Below, piece by piece: positions 1 through 10,974 of a stretch of 64,000 bases of DNA. Every line of letters begins with the position of its first letter. Position 1 is the stretch's first letter. Below the pieces are notes generated by a model. It saw only the letters and a list, made by a program, of their open reading frames with translations. It did not search any database and had not been told where the DNA came from. Source of the DNA: Chromobotia macracanthus. Lineage: Eukaryota; Chordata; Actinopteri; Cypriniformes; Botiidae. Position numbers and translations under genes: made by a program. The stretch is from assembly GCA_036877525.1 (NCBI GenBank), contig JAZGTH010000059.1:1-64000 (forward strand). Reading direction: 5' to 3'.

Positions 1-21
1 AATGTGGCAGAAGCACAAAAG

Positions 22-127
22 GTTCCTCCGAGGGAATGAGGGAAGATTACGTGAAACGGCACGGTTGGCGGAAAGTTCCTCCGAGGGAATGAGGGAAGAT
101 TACGTGAAACGGCACGGTTGGCGGAAA
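22..127. repeat. 53-bp tandem duplication
   Basis: Two near-identical 53-bp copies (22-74 and 75-127) starting GTTCCTCCGAGGGAATGAGG, followed by a few bases of a third. The unit is more GC-rich than its surroundings. It adjoins the tRNA-Pro-like segment at 278-322 and may belong to the same mobile element, but that is inference. Confidence 0.85.
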
Positions 128-277
128 GTTCTTCAGCTTTAGCTGAGCCTTTTATGCAATGATGTGAGCGGAGCACCTAGAAAGGAGCTCTAGATCATTG
201 TAAACTGGGTGGGCTGGGTGAATCCAATGGACTTCAGCAAACAGTTGTCCCTTAAAAGCAGATGATAACAAAACGAC

Positions 278-322
278 GGGCTCGTCCGGGATTTGAACCT
301 GGAACATCTCGCACCCAAAGCA
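278..322 (-). pseudogene. tRNA-Pro(UGG)-like 3' half, degenerate
   Basis: Read on the minus strand, the 3' part resembles tRNA-Pro: a TTTGGGT anticodon-loop sequence, a GGTTCAAATCC T-arm, and the acceptor end CGGACGAGCCC. The 5' half does not fold: the anticodon stem partner, D-arm and acceptor partner are absent. It is therefore not a working tRNA. Alternatives are a tRNA-derived repeat, or a retroelement region with a tRNA-Pro primer site, since 15 bases on the plus strand match the usual tRNA-Pro primer-binding site; similarity continues well beyond the usual 18 nt. Confidence 0.55.
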
Positions 323-434
323 ATGACCCATGGATGGGAGTTGTTTTGCCATAATTTGATGTTTGATGTTGTTGAGGGTTTTGTTATAATTTCAGAATTG
401 TGACAAAAGCAAACAAAAAAACAGAAATCAATAC

Positions 435-744
435 ATTTTTATGTTTGCATACTTTATTTTTCTTCCCTTCAGAATATCTTACATCATCATACTGAGATAC
501 AAATCATCCTATTTCAGGCAGATTAACTTTAAGGCTTATAAAGTTCTATACTAAAATTAGATGCATTTTTTTTCCTAAGCCATCAACAGACCAGTGAACC
601 AAACTAAATATTAACAATATGACACAAATGACAGTGTGTTATGATGGCTTATGCAGATAATGTAAAATATTCATTTTTGCTGTTTGCAGTCATACTACAC
701 TGGAGAGTGGACGAGGCTATCCAATGCATTATTAGTGTGTGCTG
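435..744 (-). other. glb1: glb1 3' untranslated region with candidate poly(A) signal
   Basis: AT-rich sequence after the stop. The only strong AATAAA on the minus strand lies at 458-453, so cleavage would fall near 435-440. The end is inferred from this signal alone. Confidence 0.5.
453..458 (-). terminator. AATAAA polyadenylation signal, glb1
   Basis: AATAAA read on the minus strand about 290 nt after the stop codon. No other AATAAA occurs between it and the stop. Confidence 0.5.
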
Positions 745-948
745 TTATGTCTTTTGTTCACTGCTGTTCAACTGAGGTCGGTCCATAAACAGAATTCTTT
801 TGTGTGATGGAGCTCTTTCAAGCTCCAACACTGTGATGTTGTTTGGCTGAGTGGCACTAAGAAAAGGCCCAGGGACATACAGGGTTTGCTGGGGGCCCCT
901 CTGGGGCCAGTACCTTCCCAGGTTCACACCGTTTATCCACACCTGACC
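745..948 (-). CDS. glb1: glb1 exon 16: C-terminus and stop
   Basis: Residues 568-634 and stop; GQVWINGVNLGRYWPQRGPQ, then ITVLELERAP and FMDRP. The protein ends shortly after, without the longer tail seen in human GLB1. Confidence 0.95.
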   Translation of the reverse strand, partial: GQVWINGVNLGRYWPQRGPQQTLYVPGPFLSATQPNNITVLELERAPSHKRILFMDRPQLNSSEQKT

Positions 949-3900
949 CTGGGAGACAAAAACAAGTATTAGATAAAACTGGCATTCATCACGTTTTTTA
1001 GAACTAAAGGACAGACATGATAGTTCTGTGGAAATCATTAGGCAACAAACTTCTGAGTGCAGCAAATGCAATAGGAATTGTTCTCATTGTACATGAATTA
1101 TTAATAGAATTAGAACCAATATGGTTAACTTACAGATAAGATATAAGCTACAACCTCACCTTAGTCCATCCATTAAGTTTTAAGAAAGTGTCCCATTCTA
1201 GGCCTGTAGTTTTCAAGGTTCCTGAGTAAAACATTGGTCCATTTCCATTCACTTCTATCCCTGAACCTGGTCCAACCTCTGAGAGATCCGACTTTAACCA
1301 GCCATTGGCTACTGCAGTATCAATGTCTAGTGAATAGACTAACCAATCAGTGAGCACGTCATTTCCCAGGATGAGGTTGCCCAGGAGACCCTGAAAAATA
1401 GAGACGAGCCAGACCTCATACATAATGTTTCATTCCTTTAGTTAATTTGAGGTAGAACTATCTTAGAAATGTGAGTATATTCCAGGCAATGTCATGTTTA
1501 ATGTAACTTGCCTTATTATCATTAATATAACTTCCGAAATTAACCCTGCCCATGTTTTCCACAAGAATGTCCAACTGATCTCCTTGTCGTCCAGTAATGT
1601 TCATCACCAGTGTAGTGTCCCTCTCCATAAACCCCTGGTACACCTGCTTACAGATAAGCAAAGTTTCAGTCTAAACATACTTTCTGGTCATTGTGTATCA
1701 AACAAAATCAAGGTAATGGTTTTAAGTCCAGACTCCTGTTTGTGTTTTGGCTCAAAAAAAAACAACTAAAAAAGCTGTCTTCATCAAGTTGATTATACAA
1801 ACATCAGTATAATTGGCAGTTTGGCTAGGTAAATAAAAGATCAAATTATTAGTTAACAGTGGTGTTTTAGATATATTGTTACAGTCTTTGACTGACCATA
1901 GCGAGTTGAAAACAAAAAATTGACCCCAACAAGTGGTCTGCTCACCCCATTCACAGAGACGTATGCACGGTCACGGATGCCATTGAGGGGCGAGATGAGA
2001 GGGGTCGGATCAGGAACATTCCATGGCAGTGTCGTTCGGTAAAGCATAAAGCCATAATACTACATAGAATTGTCATAATATAAGCTCAAACCTGGTGTTC
2101 CACTGATCTAAAACCAGCGTCCCTGCCTAAATCATATATGCATATCTTAAGCCAAAAAAAATCAACATTGGACTATAAACAGCTGTCTAAGCACAGTACC
2201 ATAAAACCATGTTTATCATGAAGATGATTCTTTATATAACATATAAGAATTGTACTAAATATCTTACCTGTTTAACCTCTTCAAACGTCAAAGGATATTG
2301 AGATCGTACTGGACCTTGAGGTGATAGCGTATCCAACAGACTACTGATGTTGCCAACCTGTGAAATAATGTAAGATGCACATTGCACTATTCAGTGTAAG
2401 ATGGTTTGTACAGTATGGGTAAGAAACCATGCAAATAAACAGGGTTTTCTATGCCAAATCTCCATACCTTTAGTAGTGTAACAAAGCCATAAGCTAGCTT
2501 TGGGGTGGCTGGTGGCATAGGACCAACTGGAATATCACGAAACTAAAGAAGAAACAAATTATTACCGCACAAGAATAAAAGAGGTGGCCCAGGCCATCAA
2601 TGCATACAGTACATTCAGAATGCATCTAAATTCTCACAGTCTTAATAACATCTCTGATGGCAAACAGTTTGTCGGTGGGATCTCCTGCCTCTGATAAAGG
2701 TGCATTATAATCGTAACTGGTCACCACAGACCGGAATCTGGTGTCATGATCAGCTCCTATGCATGATAAAATTACAGTCACACACTGAGATGACTACATC
2801 ACCGGGTACTGCAACTAAAATGGGAATATGTCCACTAAAACAGCAGTTATACCATTCCAGTAGCCAAAGTTGGTTCCTCCCTCAAACATGTACCTCAGAT
2901 GAGGAAAAAAAAACATGTATGTAAGTAACGTTATCAAGACATAATAGAAGTACAACAGGGTTTTAATATTAACAACCTTAGTTCAAGAAAATCAGTTGTT
3001 ACATTTAAAGCTGCAATCCCTACCTTTTACTTCTCTTTTGCCATCTCTGCTTGAAACATAAAATTGCAGCTTACTTTATGTACTATTATTTAGATATGTT
3101 GAAGTCAAACTGACCAAGCAGCTCTAATTATAAATGATTACTATAACCTTACAATTGCAAATCAGGGTAAGGAAAGGACACCAATTATATTACGGATTGC
3201 AGCTTTAAGCTCAAACACATCTCTTATACCTTTAGGATGTAATTAATTACACTATGGAAATTATGACTTACATGTTGACACTGGCACCCATGGCCAACAT
3301 TTCTCCCAACATTTTGCTCACTTTTCCAGTGTCCACAGAAGCATGCTTGTCTCCCCAGTGATCCAACCAACCTGTGTAGAACTCAGAGTTCACCTGAAAT
3401 GTACAATTATGACTCGTGACTCATATGTAGAGCTCATAGCTTGAGGAATAGAAAAACAAGCCCATCAATAAAATAAATTTTATTCTTACCAGTGGACCTT
3501 TAGGTTCAAACCTTCTTTGTCGATTAAAGGCTGTAGTGATGTTTGTGTCTGATGCGGAAAAGAGATTTTACTGTGTGTATCTTCTAGACTTTCTGTAAGT
3601 ATTAACCACATTTTTCCAGCCATAAATGGACAAGGATAAAAACTGACCTCTATCGTGTTTTTAACATCTGATACAGACTGATACAGAATTGATATTTTTT
3701 GTATTACGCTTTTATTTACACAATTCATAATTATTGTACCACAACAATTAAAAGCATAATATCTATTATATATACTATTATTTTTATTAATTAGTAACAC
3801 AAATTAATAATAATAGCCAGTTAATCTTATTTTTTCAGCTTTTTTTATACTAAATTGCAATGTGTTGTTGCACTTTAAAATAAATGGCTGTTAAGTAAAT

Positions 3901-6122
3901 GAAAAAATTAAATAACCTTAAAAAGTTCAAATAGAGTGACAGTGACAACATATAGGAAACCAAATAAGACTGGATGTGCATCAATTAAAAGAACATAAAT
4001 CTAGTGAAAATGTCTTTAAATTATACTGCCTACTACAGCACTTTTTGTCACAACTGACCTCAGATAACATTACCTGTGCCAAAGTCTATAGTAGCATACA
4101 GGCCCTCAAGTGTACCACAGCTCATCTCTTTGTCTGTGTTCCCATCTGTAGTAAAGAGGATAACGTCATCCCCCAGGAACAAACGAAACAAAGTGTGAAG
4201 GTGCCGCATGTAGTTATAATTACATGCGAAGTAGCTGCCATATTCATTCTCTACCTGATAGACAGAATAAATGTACAAAAATATACATTTGAATGGCCAT
4301 TTTTGTGCAAGCACTGTTTACATGACCAACCCCAAATACAAATTATTACAGTGTACAGCCCTGTACAGTCTACCCTACACTACATCAATGATTAGCACTG
4401 TGTATATGTGCATTAGTTCTTCTGCTGTAATAAGTTCTTCGTAATAATGGTCACTGCATAAACTTTGAGCATTATTAAGAGCCAATTATGATTTTATTGC
4501 CCCAACATTGTGGTTACATAACCCTAATAGCTAATAAAGATTTCAGGTTTAAACCTAATAAGAAGCTCCAGATACTGAAAGTACTGGACAAAAGTGTCTG
4601 CTTGTTTGCTTACTTAATGCTTTATCTAAATTTTACCTGCACACTGATAATATTTCCTCCATTCTGATAAAGCCATCGTTTAATTTTAGGGAGAAGGACA
4701 GCCAGCCAGTCACTTACTGCCTGTAAATACTCTGAAAGACACAAATATAACTATTAATTAAAACAGGCCTGACTCTATATGAAGTCATGTCTCATATAGA
4801 ATAACATGTACCTGCGTCAGCAGAACGAAGGATAATGTTTGGTTTTCGAAGCAGCCAGGCAGGCAAACCACCCTGGTGGACAGATAACTCACAATTAAGA
4901 CCTCTACATAAATAACAGTCACACAGCCTGTCTTTATTGTTTACAAAGTATGTATTGCATACTATAACCGCACTACATATTTTATGATTTGATTTATCAT
5001 TAGCATTATGGATAAAAGTCTTGGTAAAAACATATTTTCTGAATATAGACTATTATATTTAAAGATACATGACACCTCAGGTTTTCGTGCATCACATTTC
5101 ACAAACTTTCAAAACAGGGAAATAACACTCACCATTTCCCATTCTGCACAGATGTACGGCCCTGGTCGCAGGATGACTAACAATCCTGTCTGGTTGGCCA
5201 GGTTCAAAAAGTACTCTAGATCTCTGTCCCCTGCAAAATTAAACACACCCTGTACAGTCTCATGGAAGTTCCATGGCACATACCTTAATAAAAAGAAAAG
5301 ACATACATTAGTGATAACTAATAAAGCCTGAATATCGTCAAAACTGTTTTGACAGAACTGTTGTTCTGTTCACGTACACCTGGATAGCATTGAGTCCAGT
5401 CATGTACATCTTAAGCAGTCTGTCCTTCCAGTAATCCCGAGGAATTCGAGAGTAGTGGATACTTCCGGAGATGTACTGGAATGGTTTTCCATCTTTTCGG
5501 AAGCAGTTGTTCTTGTAGTCAATTGAAAATGATCGTGAATCTTCCTAAAAACAGAAGTCATACATTTAAGGAATTTGTTTGTATTTGTAGTTTACGTATT
5601 TGCACATAAACATCCACTACACTCAAAATTATTTGTTCTACATTTGCAAAATGTTTCATGTAATTTGATTTAAAGAAATCACTAAGCACTGCACAGCTCT
5701 ATTAAGATCCCCACACCCTAAATTTTTCTGTAATTTCAATGACTTTTTTGATTACTGGACAAACATGACAAACATAGATTACTGGACTGCACTCTCAACA
5801 AACAATTTTAGCTGCTGAAATGTTTTACATCTAAACTAGAAAAATGTATATTCACTATAGAAATGCCTCTGCCCTTTTTATTTCCATGGTTATTCTAGGC
5901 CTGAAAATCACTTTGTTTTAAATTTCTTTTAAACTGCGCACCGTTTCATGAATTTAACTCTGATACTTTGAGACTAGTACACAATTACTCAATTCTTCAT
6001 AGCTGTAACAAATGAAAGTGTATAAAGGTGACAGACGTGTCACTGGAGCAGGTACTTACCCGCACAGCAAATACTGACAAAATATACAAACTTATTAAAA
6101 CGAAAGTAATGTTTGGCTTCAT
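745..6122 (-). CDS. glb1: glb1, lysosomal acid beta-galactosidase, complete 16-exon gene
   Basis: GH35 enzyme that removes terminal beta-linked galactose from GM1 ganglioside, keratan sulfate and glycoproteins in the lysosome, where the family works with cathepsin A and neuraminidase. Joined coding exons, 5' to 3' on the minus strand: 6122-6060, 5544-5378, 5283-5133, 4872-4812, 4731-4637, 4254-4074, 3548-3490, 3393-3272, 2893-2853, 2756-2638, 2542-2468, 2357-2268, 2059-1946, 1643-1512, 1390-1160, 948-745. They total 1,905 nt, giving 634 residues plus stop with every phase consistent. Residues 1-20 form a signal peptide. The acid/base Glu lies in VENEYG (E183) and the nucleophile in NSEFYTGW (E263). 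Human GLB1 has 677 residues; this protein ends about 30 residues earlier at the C-terminus. All introns are GT-AG except intron 14, which is GC-AG. Homology is from remembered family sequence; no search was run. Confidence 0.96.
1160..1390 (-). CDS. glb1: glb1 exon 15
   Basis: Residues 491-567; starts GLLGNLILGNDVLTDW and ends LNGWTK, joining to GQVWING. 231 nt, phase 0 at both ends. Confidence 0.94.
1512..1643 (-). CDS. glb1: glb1 exon 14, ending at a GC donor
   Basis: Residues 447-490; NITGRQGDQLDILVENMGRV, then NFGSYINDNK. The exon must end at AAG|GCAAGT because the human boundary falls at the same place (INDFK) and no GT donor is in reach. This makes a GC-AG intron. Confidence 0.93.
1946..2059 (-). 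CDS. glb1: glb1 exon 13
   Basis: Residues 409-446; YYGFMLYRTTLP, then SPLNGIRDRAYVSVNG, matching the first beta domain of GLB1. Confidence 0.95.
2268..2357 (-). CDS. glb1: glb1 exon 12
   Basis: Residues 379-408; LLDTLSPQGPVRSQYPLTFE. 90 nt, phase 0 at both ends. Confidence 0.92.
2468..2542 (-). CDS. glb1: glb1 exon 11
   Basis: Residues 354-378; IPVGPMPPATPKLAYG, the linker from the TIM barrel into the beta domains. 75 nt, phase 0 at both ends. Confidence 0.93.
2638..2756 (-). CDS. glb1: glb1 exon 10
   Basis: Residues 314-353; contains TSYDYNAPLSEAGDPTDK, a hallmark GH35 segment at the end of the barrel. Confidence 0.94.
2853..2893 (-). CDS. glb1: glb1 exon 9 (41 nt)
   Basis: Residues 300-314; MYMFEGGTNFGYWNG, the conserved GGTNF loop of the active site. 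Small exon, confirmed by phase on both sides. Confidence 0.93.
3272..3393 (-). CDS. glb1: glb1 exon 8: nucleophile motif
   Basis: Residues 260-300; NSEFYTGWLDHWGDKH carries the nucleophile (E263, human E268). Ends MGASVN before GTAAGT, in phase 2. Confidence 0.95.
3490..3548 (-). CDS. glb1: glb1 exon 7
   Basis: Residues 240-259; ends RFEPKGPL, which joins directly to VNSEFYTGW of exon 8. 59 nt, both phases agree. Confidence 0.92.
3549..4073 (-). other. glb1 intron 6, AT-rich
   Basis: 525 nt, very AT-rich in 3660-3900, with canonical borders. Together with 5545-6059 (intron 1) and 4255-4636 (intron 5) it is one of the longer glb1 introns. I see no gene or clear mobile element in them. Confidence 0.7.
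4074..4254 (-). CDS. glb1: glb1 exon 6: acid/base catalytic motif
   Basis: Residues 180-240. Starts with VENEYGSYF; the Glu of NEYG (E183) matches human E188, the proton donor. It continues with LGDDVILFTTDG and LEGLYATIDFGT. Confidence 0.96.
4637..4731 (-). CDS. glb1: glb1 exon 5
   Basis: Residues 148-179; EYLQAVSDWLAVLLPKIK and QNGGNIISVQ, leading into the acid/base motif of exon 6. Confidence 0.93.
4812..4872 (-). CDS. glb1: glb1 exon 4
   Basis: Residues 128-148; GGLPAWLLRKPNIILRSAD, matching the family segment after AEWEM. 61 nt, ends in phase 1. Confidence 0.92.
5133..5283 (-). CDS. glb1: glb1 exon 3
   Basis: Residues 77-127; contains YVPWNFHE and the strongly conserved LRPGPYICAEWEMG. 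AG acceptor, GTGAGT donor, ends in phase 0. Confidence 0.94.
5378..5544 (-). CDS. glb1: glb1 exon 2
   Basis: Residues 22-77, start of the GH35 TIM barrel; contains DGKPFQYISGSIHYSRIP and YWKDRLLKM. The donor is set at GTACGT two bases after a possible CAG|GT, because only this choice joins to exon 3 as IQVYVPWNF. Confidence 0.92.
6060..6122 (-). CDS. glb1: glb1 exon 1: start codon and signal peptide
   Basis: Residues 1-21. The ATG is at 6122-6120. A short polar head (MKPN) is followed by a hydrophobic core (ITFVLISLYILSVFAV), typical of ER targeting. It ends before a GTAAGT donor in phase 0. This start is chosen because it opens a clean signal peptide in frame with exon 2. Confidence 0.9.
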
Positions 6123-6249
6123 CTCTAGATCAAACAGGTCAGACACAGCAAAACTCTTCCTCCTGGTAAGAAATAGCGCAACTGGTCAACTGCTGTGTTC
6201 TGTTAGTTTTGCAAAAAGCAGTCCTCTCATTCTGCTCAATAGACTTGCA

Positions 6250-6410
6250 GCTTTTCTTCTCTTTGAAAATGACGATCATGTGATTTAGTCTATATAATGT
6301 TAAACTGGGTCCTAGAGTCCGTCTAACATGGTGCATCCGTTTAAATCCAAAACGTTAAACACATGGACACTGTTGTATTGTTTACAGAACGCACGTGCGG
6401 AATGAAGAAT
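6250..6410 (-). promoter_or_regulatory. candidate glb1 promoter with two E-box motifs
   Basis: Upstream of the glb1 ATG lie TCATGTGA (6276-6283, an M-box type site) and CACGTG (6392-6397, inside the 10-nt palindrome CGCACGTGCG). Both are cores recognised by MITF/TFEB/TFE3 factors that control lysosomal genes. A TATA-like stretch is near 6290-6297. The transcription start is not known, so the extent is approximate. Confidence 0.45.
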
Positions 6411-7454
6411 GCATGCATTATAAAAATGTATGAAGACTTTTTTGTAGTGTGCATTTAAATAAGATCATAGACCGTAGATAGACAGTGGATGTCTCTATTA
6501 ACATGTCTGTTAATTTGCAAAGCTACTAAAACTAATACCGCGTAAACGTATTCTTTAGGTCAAATAAATTCAATACAATTATTAAATCAAATACATTAAG
6601 TCGTTTTAGTTTACGTGTCTCAGCAGTAAATGTGACTGGCTACATCATACAGAGGTCAGTGTTTACTTCAACATAGGCTATAGCCTACAGCCCCTATTGT
6701 GTACATTGATTTTAGACAATAAAGCCAGCTCAGCTCACCCTTTCATATAGCCAACAAAACCACAATCGTGGACTCAATGAATAAATGTAGCAATGAATAC
6801 AAGGTTATTTCAACTTATACAAGCCTATTTTAAACCCTTTTTGTCTCTGTTGTTTCTGTGTTAAAATATTTGTTAAGATTATTTATTCTGTTTTTTCACG
6901 TCTTTACTATTTCATGCTGTTCTTAAAGCTGTTTTGCAACAATGGTGTAAAAATTAATTTTATATTTAATTCTGCTTTAATCATTATATACTTGATAGTA
7001 CTCTTTGTAATGACCTTTAAGTCTTCATGTAATAAAGTTTTAAGTGTTAATAAGAAACGCATTCAATAGAACTTAATCCGTAGGATTGTTTTTTTGTTTT
7101 CTTAATAAAACATAAATGTGCAACTGTGTCTGTCTGATCCACACAGCGGCGCTACAGGATAGAAGACTGAAGTCCCAGCGACATCTTATTAGTGCCCTCT
7201 GGGTGAGAGCTTGATGTATATGCAGGCTTTATAGTTGGCATTTAAACATTTATTTTACTGAGTCCAGCTACACTCTAACATATATTTTCCTCATATATCT
7301 CATATATGTAACATATATGTGTTTAATGGGTGACGTTTGCTGTAAGATGTATGATGTATGGAGGAGTAACTTGCATAGTGAATTTATAAAAGGATGCTTA
7401 GATTATATGCAGTGTAAAGGTACATTTACTGACTTTATATTTGAGAATGTCTGT

Positions 7455-7506
7455 TTATCACAAAATGTTACTTTACCCTTTTATCACAAAATGTTACTTT
7501 AACCTT
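7455..7506. repeat. 26-bp tandem duplication
   Basis: TTATCACAAAATGTTACTTTA occurs at 7455 and again at 7481 in near-perfect tandem. Confidence 0.8.
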
Positions 7507-9476
7507 TTTAACAAGACATAAAAAGCAATAAATAAGTAAACAACTTTTATCAAACTTATCAAACAAAAATAAATACAGACATAAGAACTATTATTTGTGT
7601 TTGTCATCCTCATTTGCACTAACCAACATTTGTCAGCACCAGGTGTATGTGTATTTCCTCCTGTTACTTCAAAGCTTTAATTGGGACAGGTGGACTGTTG
7701 AATTGTCACCAAATTTTACTTCTGCCTAATTGTGAATGTTTACTGCTGGATACAGATGCCCAAATAAACAGAGGCTGATCCAGTGATGTTGACACAGATA
7801 CACACCATGGCCATTGTCTGTCACCATCTGCTGAACACCATAAAGAGAAACACTGCGCAGAATGTGGCAGAATTCAAAGACAAACACAGAGGCTGAGGGA
7901 GGCAGATGCTGTAGTTTAAAATTGGATTTACGGATTGCTATCCCATCATTGCCCTGTGTTGTGGAATGTAAACGGCACCATAGGTGGGCAAAGCAAGTCT
8001 CTCTATTTTAAAGGCATTCTTTTAAAAACTTTGCTGTTGGGCAGTAATGCAGTCAATATCCCTCTGAGCTGAGTAAGCAAACACACATACCTCCTGTGTA
8101 AACACACAGAACATCAATACCAGCGATTTCCTGTGTGTGAACATGTTCTTAATGAGCGACTGACTGATGTAACTTAACTGATATGTAGCTTACGCTGTGA
8201 AATCAGCTGTGCTCAGTGAAGTAATTTCCCATATTCATAGCCTTTAATTTAAGATTAAGAGATTCCTTGATGTTGTCAATAATTGTTATTAATTTCAGCA
8301 GGGGTTTATAAGGCTTCCTTAAAGGAATACACACCTCTCCACACTTCTAAATAAACACATTATTATTAATAGCATTAGTTTAAATAACAGACTGAGACAG
8401 AAAGAGAATGAAATGAGCACATTCTGTGTCATATGGCTCTGTTTGTCTAAGCAGTGGAATGCAGTTAAAATGAGAATGATTTGGCTGTGAGTAAGGTCTT
8501 CTGTTCACATGACACCCTATCAGGACACACATGTATTTACTCATTCCATGGAATTATTGTGGTGATTCTGATTATGATGCCACCTGAGGTGTACTGGGTT
8601 TGTCTTTGATCATCCAGCAAAATTTGAATTAGATCAATATCAAAGTGATATAACTATTATAGTGCCCTGAATTCCTGAATAATTATCTTTTGTATATGTC
8701 AATATGAGGCTATAAAATTCGTAAAAATTCCGTTTTAGTAATTGCACCCTGAAGAAGTAATTTCATAAGCTGAAAATCCAGCTGTACACCAGGAATAAGC
8801 CAAAATCTTCACATACAGGGGAGATTAGTCTTCCAAATACTGAAAGAGATTTGCCTTTTCAGTTGTCGGATACTGGTTTTTCCTAATGTTTTAATGAAAC
8901 ATTAATACTGTTTTTTAATAATACTGCCCTTAATACTGCCCTGCAAATTCTAAAACTTTAAGCATATGTGTGGGCTGTCAGTAGGTAGATTCAGTTCTTT
9001 TTTTAAGGAAAGAAACATTATATGTTGCATTCAGTTTTAAACAATTTTTGGGGTTAATCGTTTCCTTGTTAAAAGTCATTGCTTGTAAAATTCATACACT
9101 GTGTTGTGAACAAGCTTTCATGAACATGATTACATGAACACAAAATTTGCAGAAAGTGAATAACCTCTTCTGACCCTGAAGAATGAGAAATGCTATGTTA
9201 CTGTATTTCACAATGAACCCCTCAAGAAGTTCCCTGTGCTGAGTTTTGGATCAACCAAAAACTTTTCTGTTGTTATGACATTATGAAGATGTTATGACAC
9301 TTTCAGTGCAGTGAATACTGTCAACACAACTTTGATGAATCCTTTTTAGAATTTGATAAACTACTATTGTTAATAAATCGTTGATTCCAAAAATATATGC
9401 ACACCTTTCTGTAGTTCAACTGCTAGAGCATGGCAACACTAATGGAACAAAAATTATTCCCAGGGATTGCAAATAA

Positions 9477-9495
9477 ACAAATAAATAAATAAATA
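9477..9495. repeat. (AAAT)n short microsatellite
   Basis: AAATAAATAAATAAAT run following a related AAAC interruption. Confidence 0.7.
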
Positions 9496-10909
9496 TGGAT
9501 CTGTGCATATTTGTGGGATATTGAATCACAGTTGATGTGTCTCTTTTTATAGTCTATATTGATGGGAGATGGCTGGAGCAAGCATCATGTTACATTAGTG
9601 ATGGTCTTTAAAGACCATTACACCAAAGACCCAAGAAATTCATACACCAGAAGCACTCAGAATATGTTGATCTTTATTTAGTTATGTTCTGGAACTGCTC
9701 AGTCCACAGTGGGATTCCTCCTTATCTTCTTACACAGTTACGATGTTAGGTCATTTTAAACCCCCTCTTTTGCCCCCCATGATCTTCTGCATTCCACACC
9801 TTTGTTAAGTGTCTCATGCACGGCAGGATGATGGTTCCACAAACAAATCTGTCCCCTTTGAAATTTGGCCTTTAACACTACTTCAGTTTATAATTTTTTA
9901 ATGTAGAATCATTAATTCATTAAAATAATTAAAAGAAGTAATAACTTTATAATATATCATGACAACTGACTAATAACTGACCTTTTGTTATTAAGAAAAA
10001 GGTATGTGTTAAAGTGACACCTGAAACACAAGGTCTCTGAGAAAAACCATCAATTTAGAGTGTTTAATTGCATCAGATTATATGCTTCTCAGCATTAGTG
10101 TCTTGTGCAGTAAATGGATGGTGACTTAGTTCAGAAAGAATGAATGAGATCATCTAGATTGCTGGTCTATCAGCCACTGTTTGTTTGCTCTGTGACATCC
10201 GGTGCATTGAGAAAACCTTAGTTCAGTCTAAAGAACTCTGCTCTTAAAAAAATGTTAAAGGTTTCAGTTTGTTTATTTAAAGAGATGAGGTTAAACACAC
10301 AGGACACAGCTAAACTACACAGAGCTGTCCTCATTCAGTGACTGGATCTTAATGCACATTCACTGGACCTTCCTGAAGTTGGTCTTGCTATATTGTAACA
10401 TTGTAAATGTTGCACAAAGCTGAGAAAAAAATAATTTTAGTGTAATACCATTAAATTAATCTATAGAGTGAGAAACAGTAATTAGGAGGGCAGTATTTAA
10501 CTTGCATAATCTACAACAGAGCCCTGCATTTATACCTTCATTTAAAGATGGAGTATATCATTTTTTTCATTTTTTTTCATTTTCAAATGCTTTTATCCCA
10601 GTTTAATATACAAGAACAGCCATACATAAGTCATTAAAATGTTGAGTCTCCTGAAAAGTGTATCTGTGGATCTTGAGACTGTGGATCTTGAGGCACTTTT
10701 TTAAGCACCGTGGCCAACTCAACAAAGCAACCTTGGATCAACCAAAGGCATGTGTTTGGATCTGTTTATCTGACCAGTGGCAGATGGGGTAGTGTTCATT
10801 AAGCCTGTTTGAAAACAAACATTATTTCACTTTCTGAATGTAAAAGAACTTACTATAATAAAACTCCTACGGTGGCAGTGCCCATATAAATTCTTTAAAA
10901 TTCTGTAAT

Positions 10910-10974
10910 GCAGGCAGTTTATGTGAATCAAGCAGGCAGTTTATGTGAATCAAGCAGGCAGTTTATGTGAATCA
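10910..10974. repeat. 22-bp minisatellite, three copies
   Basis: Unit GCAGGCAGTTTATGTGAATCAA starts at 10910, 10932 and 10954; the third copy diverges after GAATCA. The copies are otherwise identical, which suggests recent expansion. Confidence 0.92.

Noticed and set aside
22..127. CRISPR-like array from the tandem 53-bp units
   Set aside because: Units are directly adjacent with no spacers, and this is a vertebrate genome.
278..349. Functional tRNA-Pro gene
   Set aside because: The 5' half cannot form the acceptor, D or anticodon stems; only the 3' half is tRNA-like.
3976..4395. 139-codon plus-strand frame
   Set aside because: Antisense to glb1 exon 6 and its introns; no coding character.
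8920..8945. miR-200-like TAATACTGCC words
   Set aside because: Only the first ten bases match, twice in tandem, and no hairpin surrounds them.
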